A stretch of DNA of 64,000 bases, taken from positions 2,666,001 through 2,730,000 of the forward strand of contig NZ_CP014766.1 in assembly GCF_001611675.1 (NCBI RefSeq). Reading direction: 5' to 3'. The notes beneath the pieces were generated by a model. It was not told the DNA's origin. It saw only the letters and a list, made by a program, of their open reading frames with translations, and made no database searches. Position numbers and translations under genes: made by a program. Origin of the DNA: Pontibacter akesuensis (GTDB lineage Bacteria > Bacteroidota > Bacteroidia > Cytophagales > Hymenobacteraceae). Positions within the stretch are counted from its first letter, which is position 1; each line of letters opens with the position of its first letter. Shown piece after piece: positions 1 through 8,982 of the stretch.

Positions 1-1572
1 TTTAACCGCACCAACCTGTACTACGAGGTGCGCCCCAAGCACCATACCAAGAAGCAGCTGATTCAGTATGTGAAGAAGCACAAGGGCAAGAGCGGTATTG
101 TGTACTGCCTGAGCCGCAAGAAGGTGGAGGAGATTGCTGAACTGCTGAGAGTAAACGACATCAAGGCGCGCCCATACCATGCTGGGCTTGACCCCAACGT
201 GCGCATGGCCAATCAGGATGCTTTCCTGAACGAGGACGCAGACGTGATTGTGGCGACCATTGCCTTCGGCATGGGCATCGACAAACCGGATGTGCGCTTT
301 GTAATTCACTACGATACACCAAAATCCATTGAGGGCTATTACCAGGAAACAGGCCGTGCCGGGCGCGATGGTATGGAGGGCAACTGCGTGATGTTCTACA
401 GCTACGATGATATTGTGAAGCTGGAGAAGTTTAACAAAGACAAGCCGGTAACAGAGCGCGACAACTCTAAGTTGCTGCTGCAGGAGATGGCCTCATACGC
501 CGATTCTGCTGTATGCCGCCGCAAGCAATTGCTGCATTACTTTGGCGAGACCTACGAGAAAGACTGCGGTTTCTGCGATAACTGCCTGCACCCGAAAGAG
601 CGCTTCGAAGCCGAGAAGGAGGCGCAACTGGCCTTGAAAGCCGTGCAGCAAACTGGCCAGCGTTTCAGCATCGAGCACATCACCGCTGTGCTTACAGGCT
701 TGAAAAACCAGCACGTGACCAGCTACGAGCACGATCAACTGGAGGTATTTGCCGCCGGCAAGGAGCAGGATGCGCAGTTCTGGAGCTCTGTGCTGCGCCA
801 GGTACTGCTCTCTGAGTTTTTGTACAAGGATATTGACAACTTCGGCGTGGTGAAGCTTACCCCGAAAGGCGAGGAGTTTATTCTGAACCCACACCCGATA
901 CAGCTTGCCAAGGATCACAACTACGATCAGGAAGTGAAGGAGGATGAGGAGAAAATAGAGGCACAGGCATCAGCGGGGCACGATGAGGTGCTGTTCGATA
1001 TGCTGAAGACCCTGCGTAAGAAGCTGGCAAAGGAGAAGAACCTGCCGCCTTACGTGCTGTTCCAGGATCCGTCGCTGAAAGAGATGGCCACCGTGTACCC
1101 GACCACCAAAGACGAACTGGCCAATATTGCCGGGGTGGGTATGGGCAAGGTGCACAAGTTTGGTAAGCCGTTCCTCGATATGGTGAGCAAGTATGTGGAG
1201 GAGAACGACATTGTGACGGCATCTGACGTGGTGGTGAAAACCACTGTGAACAAGTCGAAGATCAAGATCTACATCATTCAGCAGATAGACAAGAAGGTGG
1301 ACCTGGAGGAGATTGCCTCCGCCAAGGACCTGACGATGCAGGAACTGATCGAGGAGATTGAGCACATCTGCTACTCCGGTACCAAGCTCAACCTGAACTA
1401 CTACATCAACAACGTACTTGATGACGAGCGCCAGGAGGAGATTTATGACTACTTCATGAACGCCAGCACCGACAACATTGCGGTGGCCCTGAAGGAACTT
1501 GGAACAGATGATTTCACTGAGGAGGACCTGCGTCTGATGCGTATCAAGTTCTTGTCGGAGTACGCGAACTAA
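1..1572 (+). CDS. recQ: ATP-dependent DNA helicase RecQ (5' end cut by window)
   Basis: 3'-5' superfamily 2 DNA helicase acting in recombination and fork repair. The frame is open from base 1 (reading FNRTNLYYEV), so the gene begins before the window; 523 residues are visible. In order: helicase C-terminal domain with motif V/VI residues (FGMGIDKPDV, then ETGRAGRDG), a RecQ zinc-binding module with one Cys followed by C-x2-C-x2-C (about residues 172-194), the RQC winged helix, an HRDC domain (about 340-405), and the extra C-terminal helix-turn-helix extension common in Bacteroidota RecQ. The N-terminal Walker A half is missing only because of the window edge. A GTG at 28 is in frame but is not the true start. 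The gene is followed by a 10-bp-stem hairpin at 1601-1631. Confidence 0.95.
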   Translation, partial: FNRTNLYYEVRPKHHTKKQLIQYVKKHKGKSGIVYCLSRKKVEEIAELLRVNDIKARPYHAGLDPNVRMANQDAFLNEDADVIVATIAFGMGIDKPDVRFVIHYDTPKSIEGYYQETGRAGRDGMEGNCVMFYSYDDIVKLEKFNKDKPVTERDNSKLLLQEMASYADSAVCRRKQLLHYFGETYEKDCGFCDNCLHPKERFEAEKEAQLALKAVQQTGQRFSIEHITAVLTGLKNQHVTSYEHDQLEVFAAGKEQDAQFWSSVLRQVLLSEFLYKDIDNFGVVKLTPKGEEFILNPHPIQLAKDHNYDQEVKEDEEKIEAQASAGHDEVLFDMLKTLRKKLAKEKNLPPYVLFQDPSLKEMATVYPTTKDELANIAGVGMGKVHKFGKPFLDMVSKYVEENDIVTASDVVVKTTVNKSKIKIYIIQQIDKKVDLEEIASAKDLTMQELIEEIEHICYSGTKLNLNYYINNVLDDERQEEIYDYFMNASTDNIAVALKELGTDDFTEEDLRLMRIKFLSEYAN

Positions 1573-1600
1573 GGCAACAGAAGCTAGAAGTATAAAGTAT

Positions 1601-1631
1601 AAAAGCGGCCGGGGAACAACTGGCCGCTTTT
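1601..1631 (+). terminator. Intrinsic terminator after recQ
   Basis: A perfect 10-bp stem (1601-1610 with 1622-1631), ending in an AAAA/TTTT clamp and with an 11-nt loop, lies 29 bp after the recQ stop. The right arm ends in TTTTGTTTTG, acting as a T-tract. Confidence 0.8.
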
Positions 1632-1759
1632 GTTTTGGCTTGTACGGGAGCAAGTATAAATATTAAGACGGCCATTGTGCTGTTCGGGCAAGTATAAATT
1701 TTTAAATTCGCGGCAGCGGCCGTTACGCCATCAACCTTAAAACCGAATAACCCAAGAAT
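1632..1759 (+). promoter_or_regulatory. purD upstream region with near-consensus -7 box
   Basis: The spacer contains TAAATTCG at 1703-1710, one mismatch from the Bacteroidota -7 box TAnnTTTG, about 50 bp before the purD ATG. It also holds two copies of GCAAGTATAAAT (ending near 1661 and 1700), the recurrent AAGTATAA element seen in most spacers of the first 46 kb. No riboswitch-like structure was seen. Confidence 0.35.
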
Positions 1760-3037
1760 ATGAACGTACTTGTTATAGGATCCGGAGCCCGTGAGCACGC
1801 CATCGCCTGGAAGCTTAGCCAGAGTGAGTATTGCGAGAAAGTGTTTGTAGCGCCTGGAAACGCCGGTACCGCAGCCTTCGGCACCGCCGCCGCGGTAGAC
1901 ATCCATAACTTCGACGAGTTGGGCAAGTTTGCCGCCGACTTCAACGTGATGATGCTGATCGTGGGGCAGGAGAACGCGCTTGTGGAAGGTATACACGATT
2001 ACTTCGCCGCCTCAGAGTTTCTGAAGCACATTCTGGTGGTAGGGCCCAAAAAAGCCGGTGCCATGCTGGAGGGCAGCAAGGATTTCTGCAAAGCTTTTCT
2101 GCAGCAGTACAATATCCCCACTGCCCGCTACCAGACCTTTACTGAGACTACCTTTAAAGAGGCTGTGGATTACCTGAAAAACCACCAGTACCCGGTAGTG
2201 ATCAAGGCAGACGGGTTAGCGGCAGGAAAAGGCGTGATTATAGCGCAGGATTATGATGAAGCGTTTTATGCGCTGGAAGGCATGCTGCGCAACAAGCGCT
2301 TCGGTGCCGCTGGCAGCAAGGTGGTGATAGAGGAGTTCCTGCAGGGCATCGAGGTGTCGGTGTTTATATTAACGGACGGCAGAGAATACGTGCTACTGCC
2401 GGAGGCAAAAGACTACAAGCGCATCGGGGAGGGCGACGCCGGCCTGAATACGGGCGGAATGGGTGCTGTGTCGCCGGTGCCGTTTGTAGATGAAGCTTTC
2501 ATGCAAAAGGTGAAGGAGCGTGTGATTGAGCCGACGTTGCGGGGCATGAAGCAGGAGCAGCTGGACTATACCGGCTTCCTGTTCATTGGCCTGATCAGCG
2601 TGAACGGCGACCCGTATGTAATTGAGTATAACGTGCGCCTGGGCGATCCGGAAACAGAAGCTATCCTGCCGCGCATCAAGTCTGACCTGTTCATGCTGTT
2701 TAAGGCGCTGCACGAGCACACGCTGGGGCAGTTCGAACTGGAGGTGGACCCACGCACAGCCACTACCGTTATACTTGCCTCTGGTGGTTACCCGGAGGGG
2801 TATGAGAAAGGCAAGGAAATTTCAGGCCTTGCCAACGTGCCGGACGATGTGCTGGTGTTTCATGCGGGCACCAAGCAGGTGAACGAGAAACTGCTGAACA
2901 ACGGCGGCCGTGTACTTGCCGTTACCGCCCTGGGCGATACCATGGAGCAGGCACTGGAGAAGGCGAACGCCGCGGCAGAGTCCATCACTTGGCAGGACCG
3001 CTACTACCGCCGCGACATCGGTTTTGACCTGCGCTAA
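1760..3037 (+). CDS. purD: Phosphoribosylamine--glycine ligase (GARS)
   Basis: Catalyses the second step of de novo purine synthesis, ATP + glycine + 5-phosphoribosylamine to GAR; cytosolic. The 425-residue length is normal for PurD. The N-terminal domain begins MNVLVIGSGAREHAIAWKL, the classic nucleotide-fold start of GARS. An ATP-grasp domain follows, with a K-ADGLAAGKGV loop near residues 150-160, GGMGAVSP near 233, and the metal-binding EYNVRLGDPETE segment near 287. A C-terminal GARS-C domain follows (FHAGT near 367). It is a single gene between two terminators rather than part of a pur operon. Confidence 0.97.
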   Translation: MNVLVIGSGAREHAIAWKLSQSEYCEKVFVAPGNAGTAAFGTAAAVDIHNFDELGKFAADFNVMMLIVGQENALVEGIHDYFAASEFLKHILVVGPKKAGAMLEGSKDFCKAFLQQYNIPTARYQTFTETTFKEAVDYLKNHQYPVVIKADGLAAGKGVIIAQDYDEAFYALEGMLRNKRFGAAGSKVVIEEFLQGIEVSVFILTDGREYVLLPEAKDYKRIGEGDAGLNTGGMGAVSPVPFVDEAFMQKVKERVIEPTLRGMKQEQLDYTGFLFIGLISVNGDPYVIEYNVRLGDPETEAILPRIKSDLFMLFKALHEHTLGQFELEVDPRTATTVILASGGYPEGYEKGKEISGLANVPDDVLVFHAGTKQVNEKLLNNGGRVLAVTALGDTMEQALEKANAAAESITWQDRYYRRDIGFDLR

Positions 3038-3056
3038 AAAGAAAAAAATGTAGTAT

Positions 3057-3103
3057 AAAAAAGGCGGGGCCGGTAGATTTAATCTACCGGCCCCGCCTTT
3101 TTT
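3057..3103. terminator. Bidirectional terminator between purD and brx
   Basis: A perfect 19-bp stem (3061-3079 with 3081-3099) with a 1-nt centre, flanked by A-tract on the left and T-tract on the right, sits between two convergent genes (purD + and bacilliredoxin -). The symmetry lets it terminate both transcripts. Confidence 0.9.
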
Positions 3104-3119
3104 AGTTAAAGCTAAGCGA

Positions 3120-3539
3120 TTAGCAATATGCGTCGAAAGCACCTTTCAGGTTGTCCACTATGCGGTGCAGTTCATTGCCTTCGATGTGGTAGCGCTCGAT
3201 CATGTGCACCAACTCGCCATCCTTGAAAAGGGCGATAGAAGGCGAAGACGGCGGGTAAGGCAGCATGAATTCACGTGCTTTGGCCACCGCATCCTGCTCC
3301 ATACCGGCAAATACCGTTACAAGCTTCGCAGGTTTCTTGTCTGCAGCAGAAACAGCCATTTTAAGAGCCGGACGTGCCTTAGAGGCCGCACAGCCACAAA
3401 CAGAGTTAATGGCTACCAGCACCGTTCCATCAGACTTAAGCGCCTGGTCTACTTCCTCAGCGCTCATCAGTTGCTCAAAACCAGCAGAGGTAAGGTCCTC
3501 GCGGATAGGGGCAACCATATATTCGGGATACATTGACAT
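3120..3539 (-). CDS. BrxA/BrxB family bacilliredoxin (DUF1094)
   Basis: A 139-residue thioredoxin-fold protein of the YphP/YqiW (BrxA/BrxB) family. Family members remove bacillithiol from S-bacillithiolated proteins and have weak disulfide isomerase activity. The diagnostic CGC motif is at residues 48-50 (NSVCGCAAS), and a further Cys is the last residue (139), as seen in many members. The start MSMYPEYMVAPIR matches the usual N-terminus (YPEEMVxPMR). Whether this organism makes bacillithiol cannot be judged here. The gene is convergent with purD and has its own candidate -7 box at 3571-3578 on the - strand. Confidence 0.93.
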   Translation of the reverse strand: MSMYPEYMVAPIREDLTSAGFEQLMSAEEVDQALKSDGTVLVAINSVCGCAASKARPALKMAVSAADKKPAKLVTVFAGMEQDAVAKAREFMLPYPPSSPSIALFKDGELVHMIERYHIEGNELHRIVDNLKGAFDAYC

Positions 3540-3570
3540 AGGTCTTCTTGGTTTAATATGTTAGTAACAG

Positions 3571-3578
3571 CAAAGTTA
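3571..3578 (-). promoter_or_regulatory. Candidate -7 box of the bacilliredoxin gene
   Basis: Read on the - strand this is TAACTTTG, a full match to TAnnTTTG, 32 bp upstream of the ATG. No convincing -33 TTG at normal spacing was found. Confidence 0.5.
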
Positions 3579-3874
3579 AGGAATACGTGCCACAAAAGAT
3601 AGTTTCTTCTCTAGGCGGTCTAACCGTGTGATTAATTGATGCTCCAGATATAAGAGCAGCGGTACATTTCTTCAAAGCCCGCTGCAGCAACAGGAGAAGC
3701 GAACTGATTGTTCGATATGCCTTCGGCTTCAGATGGCTATGCAAGCGTCACGCTTGTAGCTTTCTCAAAAGATCGGACTACCAGTATAGCTTTTATACTA
3801 TTGGCTGCCGCACCACATTGCCTGTCATGGAAAGATAAATTTTTATTTCTGGTACAAGTGGCTTATATTTATAA
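3579..3874. other. Gene-free spacer between brx and the arabinan locus
   Basis: A small open frame across 3708-3908 has no recognisable protein character or start context and is judged spurious. No RNA gene or repeat was seen. The base composition becomes AT-rich from about 3835 towards the arabinofuranosidase promoter. Confidence 0.5.
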
Positions 3875-3903
3875 ATGTTATTTTAACACTTATATTATAT
3901 TAG
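3875..3903 (+). promoter_or_regulatory. Candidate AraR operator and -7 box before the first GH51 gene
   Basis: 3875-3891 reads ATGTTATTTTAACACTT and matches the 17-nt motif RTGTCAWWTTAACACTT also found upstream of araB, GH97 and the second GH51 gene. It is followed after 4 bp by TATATTAG (3896-3903), one mismatch from TAnnTTTG. The site therefore covers the core promoter, as expected for a repressor that is released by L-arabinose. Family knowledge: Bacteroidota AraR is a Nudix-fold repressor/regulator. The link to this site is inferred from motif recurrence. Confidence 0.6.
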
Positions 3904-3951
3904 CGTAAACAATACACCAACACAAAAATCTTCTTCAGTATAAAACGTGGT

Positions 3952-5493
3952 ATGAAAAAACTAATAGCAGCTTTAGTGCTGGTAGCCTGCACGCTCTCCG
4001 GCTATGCACAAAACACCGGCGACCTTAATGTTCCTGCCAAATCCGACAGGGTGATCAGCCGCCACATTTACGGACATTTTGCAGAACACTTAGGCCGCTC
4101 CATCTATGGAGGCTTTTACGTAGGCGAGGGCAATACTAAAATTCCTAACACCAACGGGGTGCGGAATGATGTGGTGGAAGCCCTGAAGCGGCTGAAAATC
4201 CCGAACCTGCGGTGGCCCGGCGGCTGCTTTGCCGACACATACCACTGGAAGCACGGCATCGGGCCGAAGGACCAGCGGCCAACAATCGTGAATGCCTGGT
4301 GGGGTGGCGTAACCGAGGACAACAGCTTCGGTACGCATGATTTCCTGAACATGTGCGAACTACTTGGTGCCGAGCCTTACCTGGCGGGCAACATGGCAAC
4401 CGGGCAGGTGCAGGAACTGGCTGACTGGGTGCAGTACGTGAACTTTGCGGGCAAAAGTCCTATGTCAGACCTGCGCCGCGAGAACGGCCGCGACAAGCCA
4501 TGGAACGTGAAATACTGGGGTGTGGGCAACGAGGCATGGGGCTGTGGCGGCAACATGACGGCTGAGTACTACGCCAACGAATACCGCAAGTATGCTACCT
4601 TCCTGGCCGATTGGAACAACTCTGGTGGACTATTTCGCATTGCTTCGGGCGCCAACTCAGCCGACTACCACTGGACGGAAGTGCTGATGAAAAACGTGCC
4701 AAAGAACCTGATCGAGGGCGTGGCGCTGCACCATTATTCCGTAATCGATTGGGGGGCAAAAGGCCCTTCTACCACTTTCTCGGAGGAGCAGTATTTCAAG
4801 ACGATGAAGAGCGCGCTGTTTATGGAGGAGCTGATCCAGAAACACACGGCGATCATGGACAAGTATGATCCTGAGAACAAAGTTGCCCTGGTGGTGGATG
4901 AGTGGGGCGGCTGGTATGAAGTGGAACCGGGTACTAATCCGGGTTTCCTGTACCAGCAAAACACCATGCGCGATGCCATGATTGCGGGCACGACCCTCAA
5001 CATCTTCAATAACTATAGCAACCGCGTGAAGATGGCCAACCTGGCACAGGCGGTAAACGTGCTGCAGGCCGTAATCCTGACGGAGGAGGAGAAAATGATC
5101 CTGACGCCTACTTTCCACGTGATGGAGATGTACAACGTGCACCAGGATGCCGCCTGGCTACCACTCACGATCAGAAGCGAAAGCTATACTTTCGGCAACG
5201 AAAAACTTCCGGCTGTTTCCGGGTCGGCCTCAAAAGATAAGAACGGTCTGACGCATATCTCCCTAACCAACATCGACCCGAAGCAAGCTCAGGAAATAAC
5301 CATCAACATTGAGGGCGCAAAGTATAAAAACCTTGCCGGCCGTGTGCTGACTTCCAAAAAGCTGCAGGATTACAACTCATTCGATAAGCCAAACACCATC
5401 AAGCCTGAGAATTTTAAAGGCGCCAAACTGAAGGGCAATACCCTAACCGTGAAGCTGCCGCCGTTTTCAGTGGTAATGCTGGAGTTGAAGTAG
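3952..5493 (+). CDS. Alpha-L-arabinofuranosidase, GH51
   Basis: Removes terminal alpha-L-arabinofuranosyl residues from arabinan and arabino-oligosaccharides by a retaining mechanism. It is 513 residues with a type I signal peptide (cleavage after about Ala19, LSGYAQ), so exported, probably periplasmic. A GH51 (beta/alpha)8 core contains NLRWPGGCFAD near 85-95, the acid/base Glu194 in WGVGNEAWG and the nucleophile Glu317 in VVDEWGGW; a C-terminal beta-sandwich follows. It is first in the arabinan region and 54 bp ahead of a GH43 gene on the same strand, so likely co-transcribed. The upstream AraR-like site suggests induction by arabinose. Confidence 0.95.
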   Translation: MKKLIAALVLVACTLSGYAQNTGDLNVPAKSDRVISRHIYGHFAEHLGRSIYGGFYVGEGNTKIPNTNGVRNDVVEALKRLKIPNLRWPGGCFADTYHWKHGIGPKDQRPTIVNAWWGGVTEDNSFGTHDFLNMCELLGAEPYLAGNMATGQVQELADWVQYVNFAGKSPMSDLRRENGRDKPWNVKYWGVGNEAWGCGGNMTAEYYANEYRKYATFLADWNNSGGLFRIASGANSADYHWTEVLMKNVPKNLIEGVALHHYSVIDWGAKGPSTTFSEEQYFKTMKSALFMEELIQKHTAIMDKYDPENKVALVVDEWGGWYEVEPGTNPGFLYQQNTMRDAMIAGTTLNIFNNYSNRVKMANLAQAVNVLQAVILTEEEKMILTPTFHVMEMYNVHQDAAWLPLTIRSESYTFGNEKLPAVSGSASKDKNGLTHISLTNIDPKQAQEITINIEGAKYKNLAGRVLTSKKLQDYNSFDKPNTIKPENFKGAKLKGNTLTVKLPPFSVVMLELK

Positions 5494-5547
5494 TATAGGC
5501 AGGGTTCGCTTTGCGGAACTGTTAAAAACCATTAAGATTTTGATCCG

Positions 5548-6597
5548 ATGACATTTCTCCAGAAAATAACCAAAGGAACGTGTTTGCTGGCAGGCGCCGT
5601 GGCGTTGTTTGCGGCAGCGCCTGCCTCGGCAAACACTTTCTTGCCAGCAGACACGTTGATCAAGGCTACCGGTAACCCGCTTTTTACGCACAAGTATACC
5701 GCCGATCCGGCAGCGCTGGTGCACGACGGGAAAGTATACCTGTACGCCGGGCACGACGAGGCCCCCAACGACTTCCATTTCTACAGAATGCATGAGTGGC
5801 TGGTGTTTTCATCGCCAGACATGGTGAACTGGACCGAGCACCCTGTTCCCCTGAAGCCAACTGACTTTAAGTGGGCAAAGGGAGATGCCTGGGCGGCAGA
5901 GGTGATCGAGAAAAACGGAAAATTCTACTGGTACGTCACCGTTACCCACGACGATACCAAGCCCGGGAAGGCCATCGGGGTTGCCGTAGCCGACAGCCCA
6001 ATCGGACCTTTCAAGGACGCCCGTGGTTCAGCCCTCATTACCAACGACATGACCACCGGAACGCCCATCGACTGGGACGACATAGACCCGACAGTTTTCA
6101 TTGATGACGACGGACAAGGTTGGTTGTTCTGGGGGAATACCAAGGCCTACTATGCTAAGCTGAAGGATAACATGGTCGAGCTGGACGGGCCTATAAAGAC
6201 CATCGATAACATCCCGAATTTTACCGAGGCGCCGTACGTGCACAAGTATAAAGGCAACTATTACCTGTCGTACGCTTACCAGTTTCCGGAGAAAATTGCC
6301 TATGCCATGAGCAAAAGCATTGAGGGGCCGTGGGAATACAAAGGTATATTGAACGAGCTGGCGGGTAATTCCAACACAAACCACCAGGCAATCATCGATT
6401 TCAAGGGCAAGAACTACTTTATTTACCACACTGGTGGCGTGCAGCCACACGGCGGAAGCTTCCGTCGCTCAGTGGCAATCGATGAGCTTTTCTACAATCC
6501 GGACGGCACCTTGAAGCGCGTAGTGATGACGACGGAGGGAGTGCAGCCTGCAAAGAAAAACACCAAGCCAGCTGCCAAAGGCAAGAAGAACAAGTAA
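5548..6597 (+). CDS. GH43 family exo-arabinofuranosidase/xylosidase-like enzyme
   Basis: A 349-residue inverting glycosidase with a signal peptide (LFAAAPASA, cleavage about 28). A single five-bladed GH43 propeller carries the three expected acids: Asp53 (TADPAAL, general base), Asp180 (DIDPTVFIDDDG, pKa modulator) and Glu227 (FTEAPYVH, general acid). No carbohydrate-binding module is present, and the tail is a short Lys-rich stretch. The sequence alone does not separate alpha-L-arabinofuranosidase from beta-xylosidase; the locus favours the first. It follows GH51 by 54 bp, probably in the same transcript. Confidence 0.9.
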   Translation: MTFLQKITKGTCLLAGAVALFAAAPASANTFLPADTLIKATGNPLFTHKYTADPAALVHDGKVYLYAGHDEAPNDFHFYRMHEWLVFSSPDMVNWTEHPVPLKPTDFKWAKGDAWAAEVIEKNGKFYWYVTVTHDDTKPGKAIGVAVADSPIGPFKDARGSALITNDMTTGTPIDWDDIDPTVFIDDDGQGWLFWGNTKAYYAKLKDNMVELDGPIKTIDNIPNFTEAPYVHKYKGNYYLSYAYQFPEKIAYAMSKSIEGPWEYKGILNELAGNSNTNHQAIIDFKGKNYFIYHTGGVQPHGGSFRRSVAIDELFYNPDGTLKRVVMTTEGVQPAKKNTKPAAKGKKNK

Positions 6598-6791
6598 CAA
6601 GGCGGCTTCGGTTTAAACTAAAGGATCGGCCCTCCTGTTCGTTCTGGCAAGTATGCAATTGCAGTCCATAAATCTGTTACTTACGTGCGGTGCATAAGTA
6701 GTGCATGCACAGGATTCGGAGCAGGAGCAGTTTGTTGTTAATTGACGCAGGAGGGCCGGTGAAGCACATTCAAGGGAAAAGAAAACATAGC

Positions 6792-8285
6792 ATGAAGAAG
6801 AAAAGAGGATGCATTGTTACAGTAGCTGTTTTTTGTCTGTTGAGCATGTTTTCCTGCTCCAAAGAGAAGGATACGCCTGCGCCAACACCGCCGGGAACCA
6901 CGCCTCCGGTAACCAATGTGCCGGACTTCGACATAGATAACCTGAACGATACCTACGCCGGCATTGCTCCTTTTGAGTTTCGCTTTAAATGGGGGCCTTA
7001 CAACACGCACGACCCTTCTATTGTGAAGGCGGGAGAGTATTACTACAGTTACAGCACCGATGCCGGCTATGGCATTACGGTGCCGGCTGGAATACAGGTT
7101 CGTAAATCAAAGGACCTGATCGACTGGACATTTGTCGGCTTTGCTTTTAACGGCTTGCCGCAGAAAGGGAAAGAGTTTATAACACAGCGTGGTGGAGCGC
7201 CTTTTGAGTCGTTGTGGGCGCCATACATAATGAAGGTGGGCGGTGAGTACCGGCTCTACTATTCATTGTCTTCGCCCTCCCCGCGCCTGAGCGTCATCGG
7301 TCTGGCCACCTCTTCCAGCCCCGAGGGGCCCTGGGTGGAAAAAGACCTGGTAGTGACATCTCTAAACAACAGCAGTATTCAGACAAACGCCATCGACCCT
7401 TCGGTGGTGGTGGACGAGTTCGGCGACCACTGGTTCTACTACGGCTCGGCCTGGGACGGCATTTACGTGCTGAAACTGAATGCCGCGACAGGCCTTGCTG
7501 CTACTCCCGGTGATAAGGGCCGCAGAATCGCGCAGAGGGGCTTTACGGGCAATAGCATCAACGGCAACATCGAGGGGCCGGAGGTAATCTACAACCCAGA
7601 GCTGGACAAGTATTTTATGTTTATCTCCTACGATTGGCTGGAGACCAAGTATAACGTGCGCGTGGGGCGTGCCGATTCCCCGGAAGGACCCTTTTATGAT
7701 TTTAATGGAAAGAACCTGAATGATCCGGAGGACAACCTGCCGATGATACTGGCGCCTTACCAGTTTATGGGGCACAGTGGCTGGCAAGGCACCTCGCACC
7801 CTGCTGTATTCAGGGCAGACGATGGGCAGTATTTTATGGCACACCAGGGAAGACCAGGCCAGGATAAATATTTCATGGTGTTGCATATCCGTAAAATTCA
7901 CTGGACCGAAGGCGGCTGGCCGGTGGTGTCGCCGGAGCGCTATGCGGGTGTCACCCAATCTACTGTTGCCAGAGAGGAACTCGCCGGGGACTGGGAGCGC
8001 ATAGTGCTGCGTTACAATGTGGTGCCCGGCTATGCCAACGAACAGTTCTCCCCGGACTTCCAGGTGGCTACCTCCCTCAAACTAAATGCCGATGGCACCC
8101 TTAACAACGATGCAGGCAGCACCTGGACCTATAACGCACCCTGGCTGGAACTGAAGTGGAGCGACGGGCGCACCGAAAAAGTGCACGTAGAGCGTGGAAG
8201 GGATTGGGAGAAGAAGAAAGCAAGCACGCTCCTTTTCACCGGTCTCGACGACAAGGGTATCGCTGTGTGGGGTAAGAAACTATAA
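6792..8285 (+). CDS. Endo-1,5-alpha-L-arabinanase, GH43 lipoprotein
   Basis: Cuts the alpha-1,5-arabinan backbone. An upstream in-frame start at 6705 exists, but the ATG at 6792 begins a clean lipoprotein signal (MKKKRGCIVTVAVF, lipobox LSMFSC, Cys22), giving 497 residues. The catalytic acids of GH43 are Asp74 (THDPSIV), Asp202 (AIDPSVVVDE) and Glu261 (NIEGPEV). After the propeller comes a small C-terminal beta-domain (from about 385, REELAGDWERI) typical of longer extracellular endo-arabinanases. A Thr/Pro linker (TPAPTPPGTTPP) follows the lipid anchor, suggesting display on the outer membrane so that it feeds the SusCD porin. Confidence 0.9.
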   Translation: MKKKRGCIVTVAVFCLLSMFSCSKEKDTPAPTPPGTTPPVTNVPDFDIDNLNDTYAGIAPFEFRFKWGPYNTHDPSIVKAGEYYYSYSTDAGYGITVPAGIQVRKSKDLIDWTFVGFAFNGLPQKGKEFITQRGGAPFESLWAPYIMKVGGEYRLYYSLSSPSPRLSVIGLATSSSPEGPWVEKDLVVTSLNNSSIQTNAIDPSVVVDEFGDHWFYYGSAWDGIYVLKLNAATGLAATPGDKGRRIAQRGFTGNSINGNIEGPEVIYNPELDKYFMFISYDWLETKYNVRVGRADSPEGPFYDFNGKNLNDPEDNLPMILAPYQFMGHSGWQGTSHPAVFRADDGQYFMAHQGRPGQDKYFMVLHIRKIHWTEGGWPVVSPERYAGVTQSTVAREELAGDWERIVLRYNVVPGYANEQFSPDFQVATSLKLNADGTLNNDAGSTWTYNAPWLELKWSDGRTEKVHVERGRDWEKKKASTLLFTGLDDKGIAVWGKKL

Positions 8286-8768
8286 GTATAGCAGCGGCAG
8301 AAAAAAAACGGGCAGATGGACTCAACTTTATACTGGTTCGCTGGTATATATGCTTAAAAGAGTAAAACTGACATTTATTAACGCATCACATTATACTTGC
8401 AGCTCCTAGTTACTGAATTCGTGTCGCATGAGGAACAGGTTGGAAGCTAACTTAGCCCAAGGCATTGCCTGTGGCGGCAGTTTCTCCTGAACATGTGTCT
8501 GCCTGAAGTGTGCGGAGGCTGTATGTTAATCCAAGGAAGAAGATTCTAAAACTTAAATAAGAACAACTTAGGGCCAGGTATGGAATAATGCACTGGTGCA
8601 CTACAAAAGCTGTATTAAAGTCTTCTGCTTCGCTTCCGGCACAGTGTCAGTCCAGACGTTATGCTTGTATAAAATAGTACCCAAAGCATGTTTATATAAT
8701 ATTTTGCAAGGTATAAGCCGGTATCCTGACGGGATCACGAACATATTTTTGCATGAATAATTTTTTAA
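8286..8768. other. Gene-free spacer before the second GH51 gene
   Basis: No coding gene is supported. A weak AraR-like string (TGACATTTATTAACGC, 8369-8384) has one extra base in the spacer relative to the other sites. Copies of the TATACTT/AAGTATA element occur at its left end (8285, 8392). No terminator-like hairpin was seen. Confidence 0.4.
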
Positions 8769-8802
8769 ATGTCAATTTTACGTTTATATTTGATTAATCA
8801 CT
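8769..8802 (+). promoter_or_regulatory. AraR-like operator overlapping a perfect -7 box
   Basis: 8769-8785 reads ATGTCAATTTTACGTTT, a match to the shared 17-nt motif at 12 or more positions. It runs directly into TATATTTG (8785-8792), a perfect Bacteroidota -7 box. The following 12 bases, TGATTAATCACT (8791-8802), recur inside the large palindrome before susC (11079-11090). The predicted leader to the GH51 ATG is about 185 nt. Confidence 0.65.
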
Positions 8803-8982
8803 CACTCACCTCATTATGTGGGTCAGGGGCTGCTATAGGTTCAGGAGGATTAAAAGGTTAGACAGGATTTGTTCAGCACTATGGCGAACTAAGGAATCAT
8901 GTGTCACGCTTTAGCCTGCTCCCCTTTGCGCAGCGGCAGTGATGGGTTCGCCTAAAAAGAGTCTACTCAAAGCGCACAGTAT

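Noticed and set aside
3708..3908. 66-codon frame before the arabinan locus
   Set aside because: It runs into the promoter region, has no homology-like features and no start context.
6627..6758. 11-bp inverted repeat flanking the start region of the endo-arabinanase gene
   Set aside because: The arms are 110 bp apart with GC-rich simple sequence; no clear regulatory meaning, may be chance.
8369..8384. Additional AraR operator
   Set aside because: Similar half-sites but with one extra spacer base and no promoter next to it; left as a weak match.
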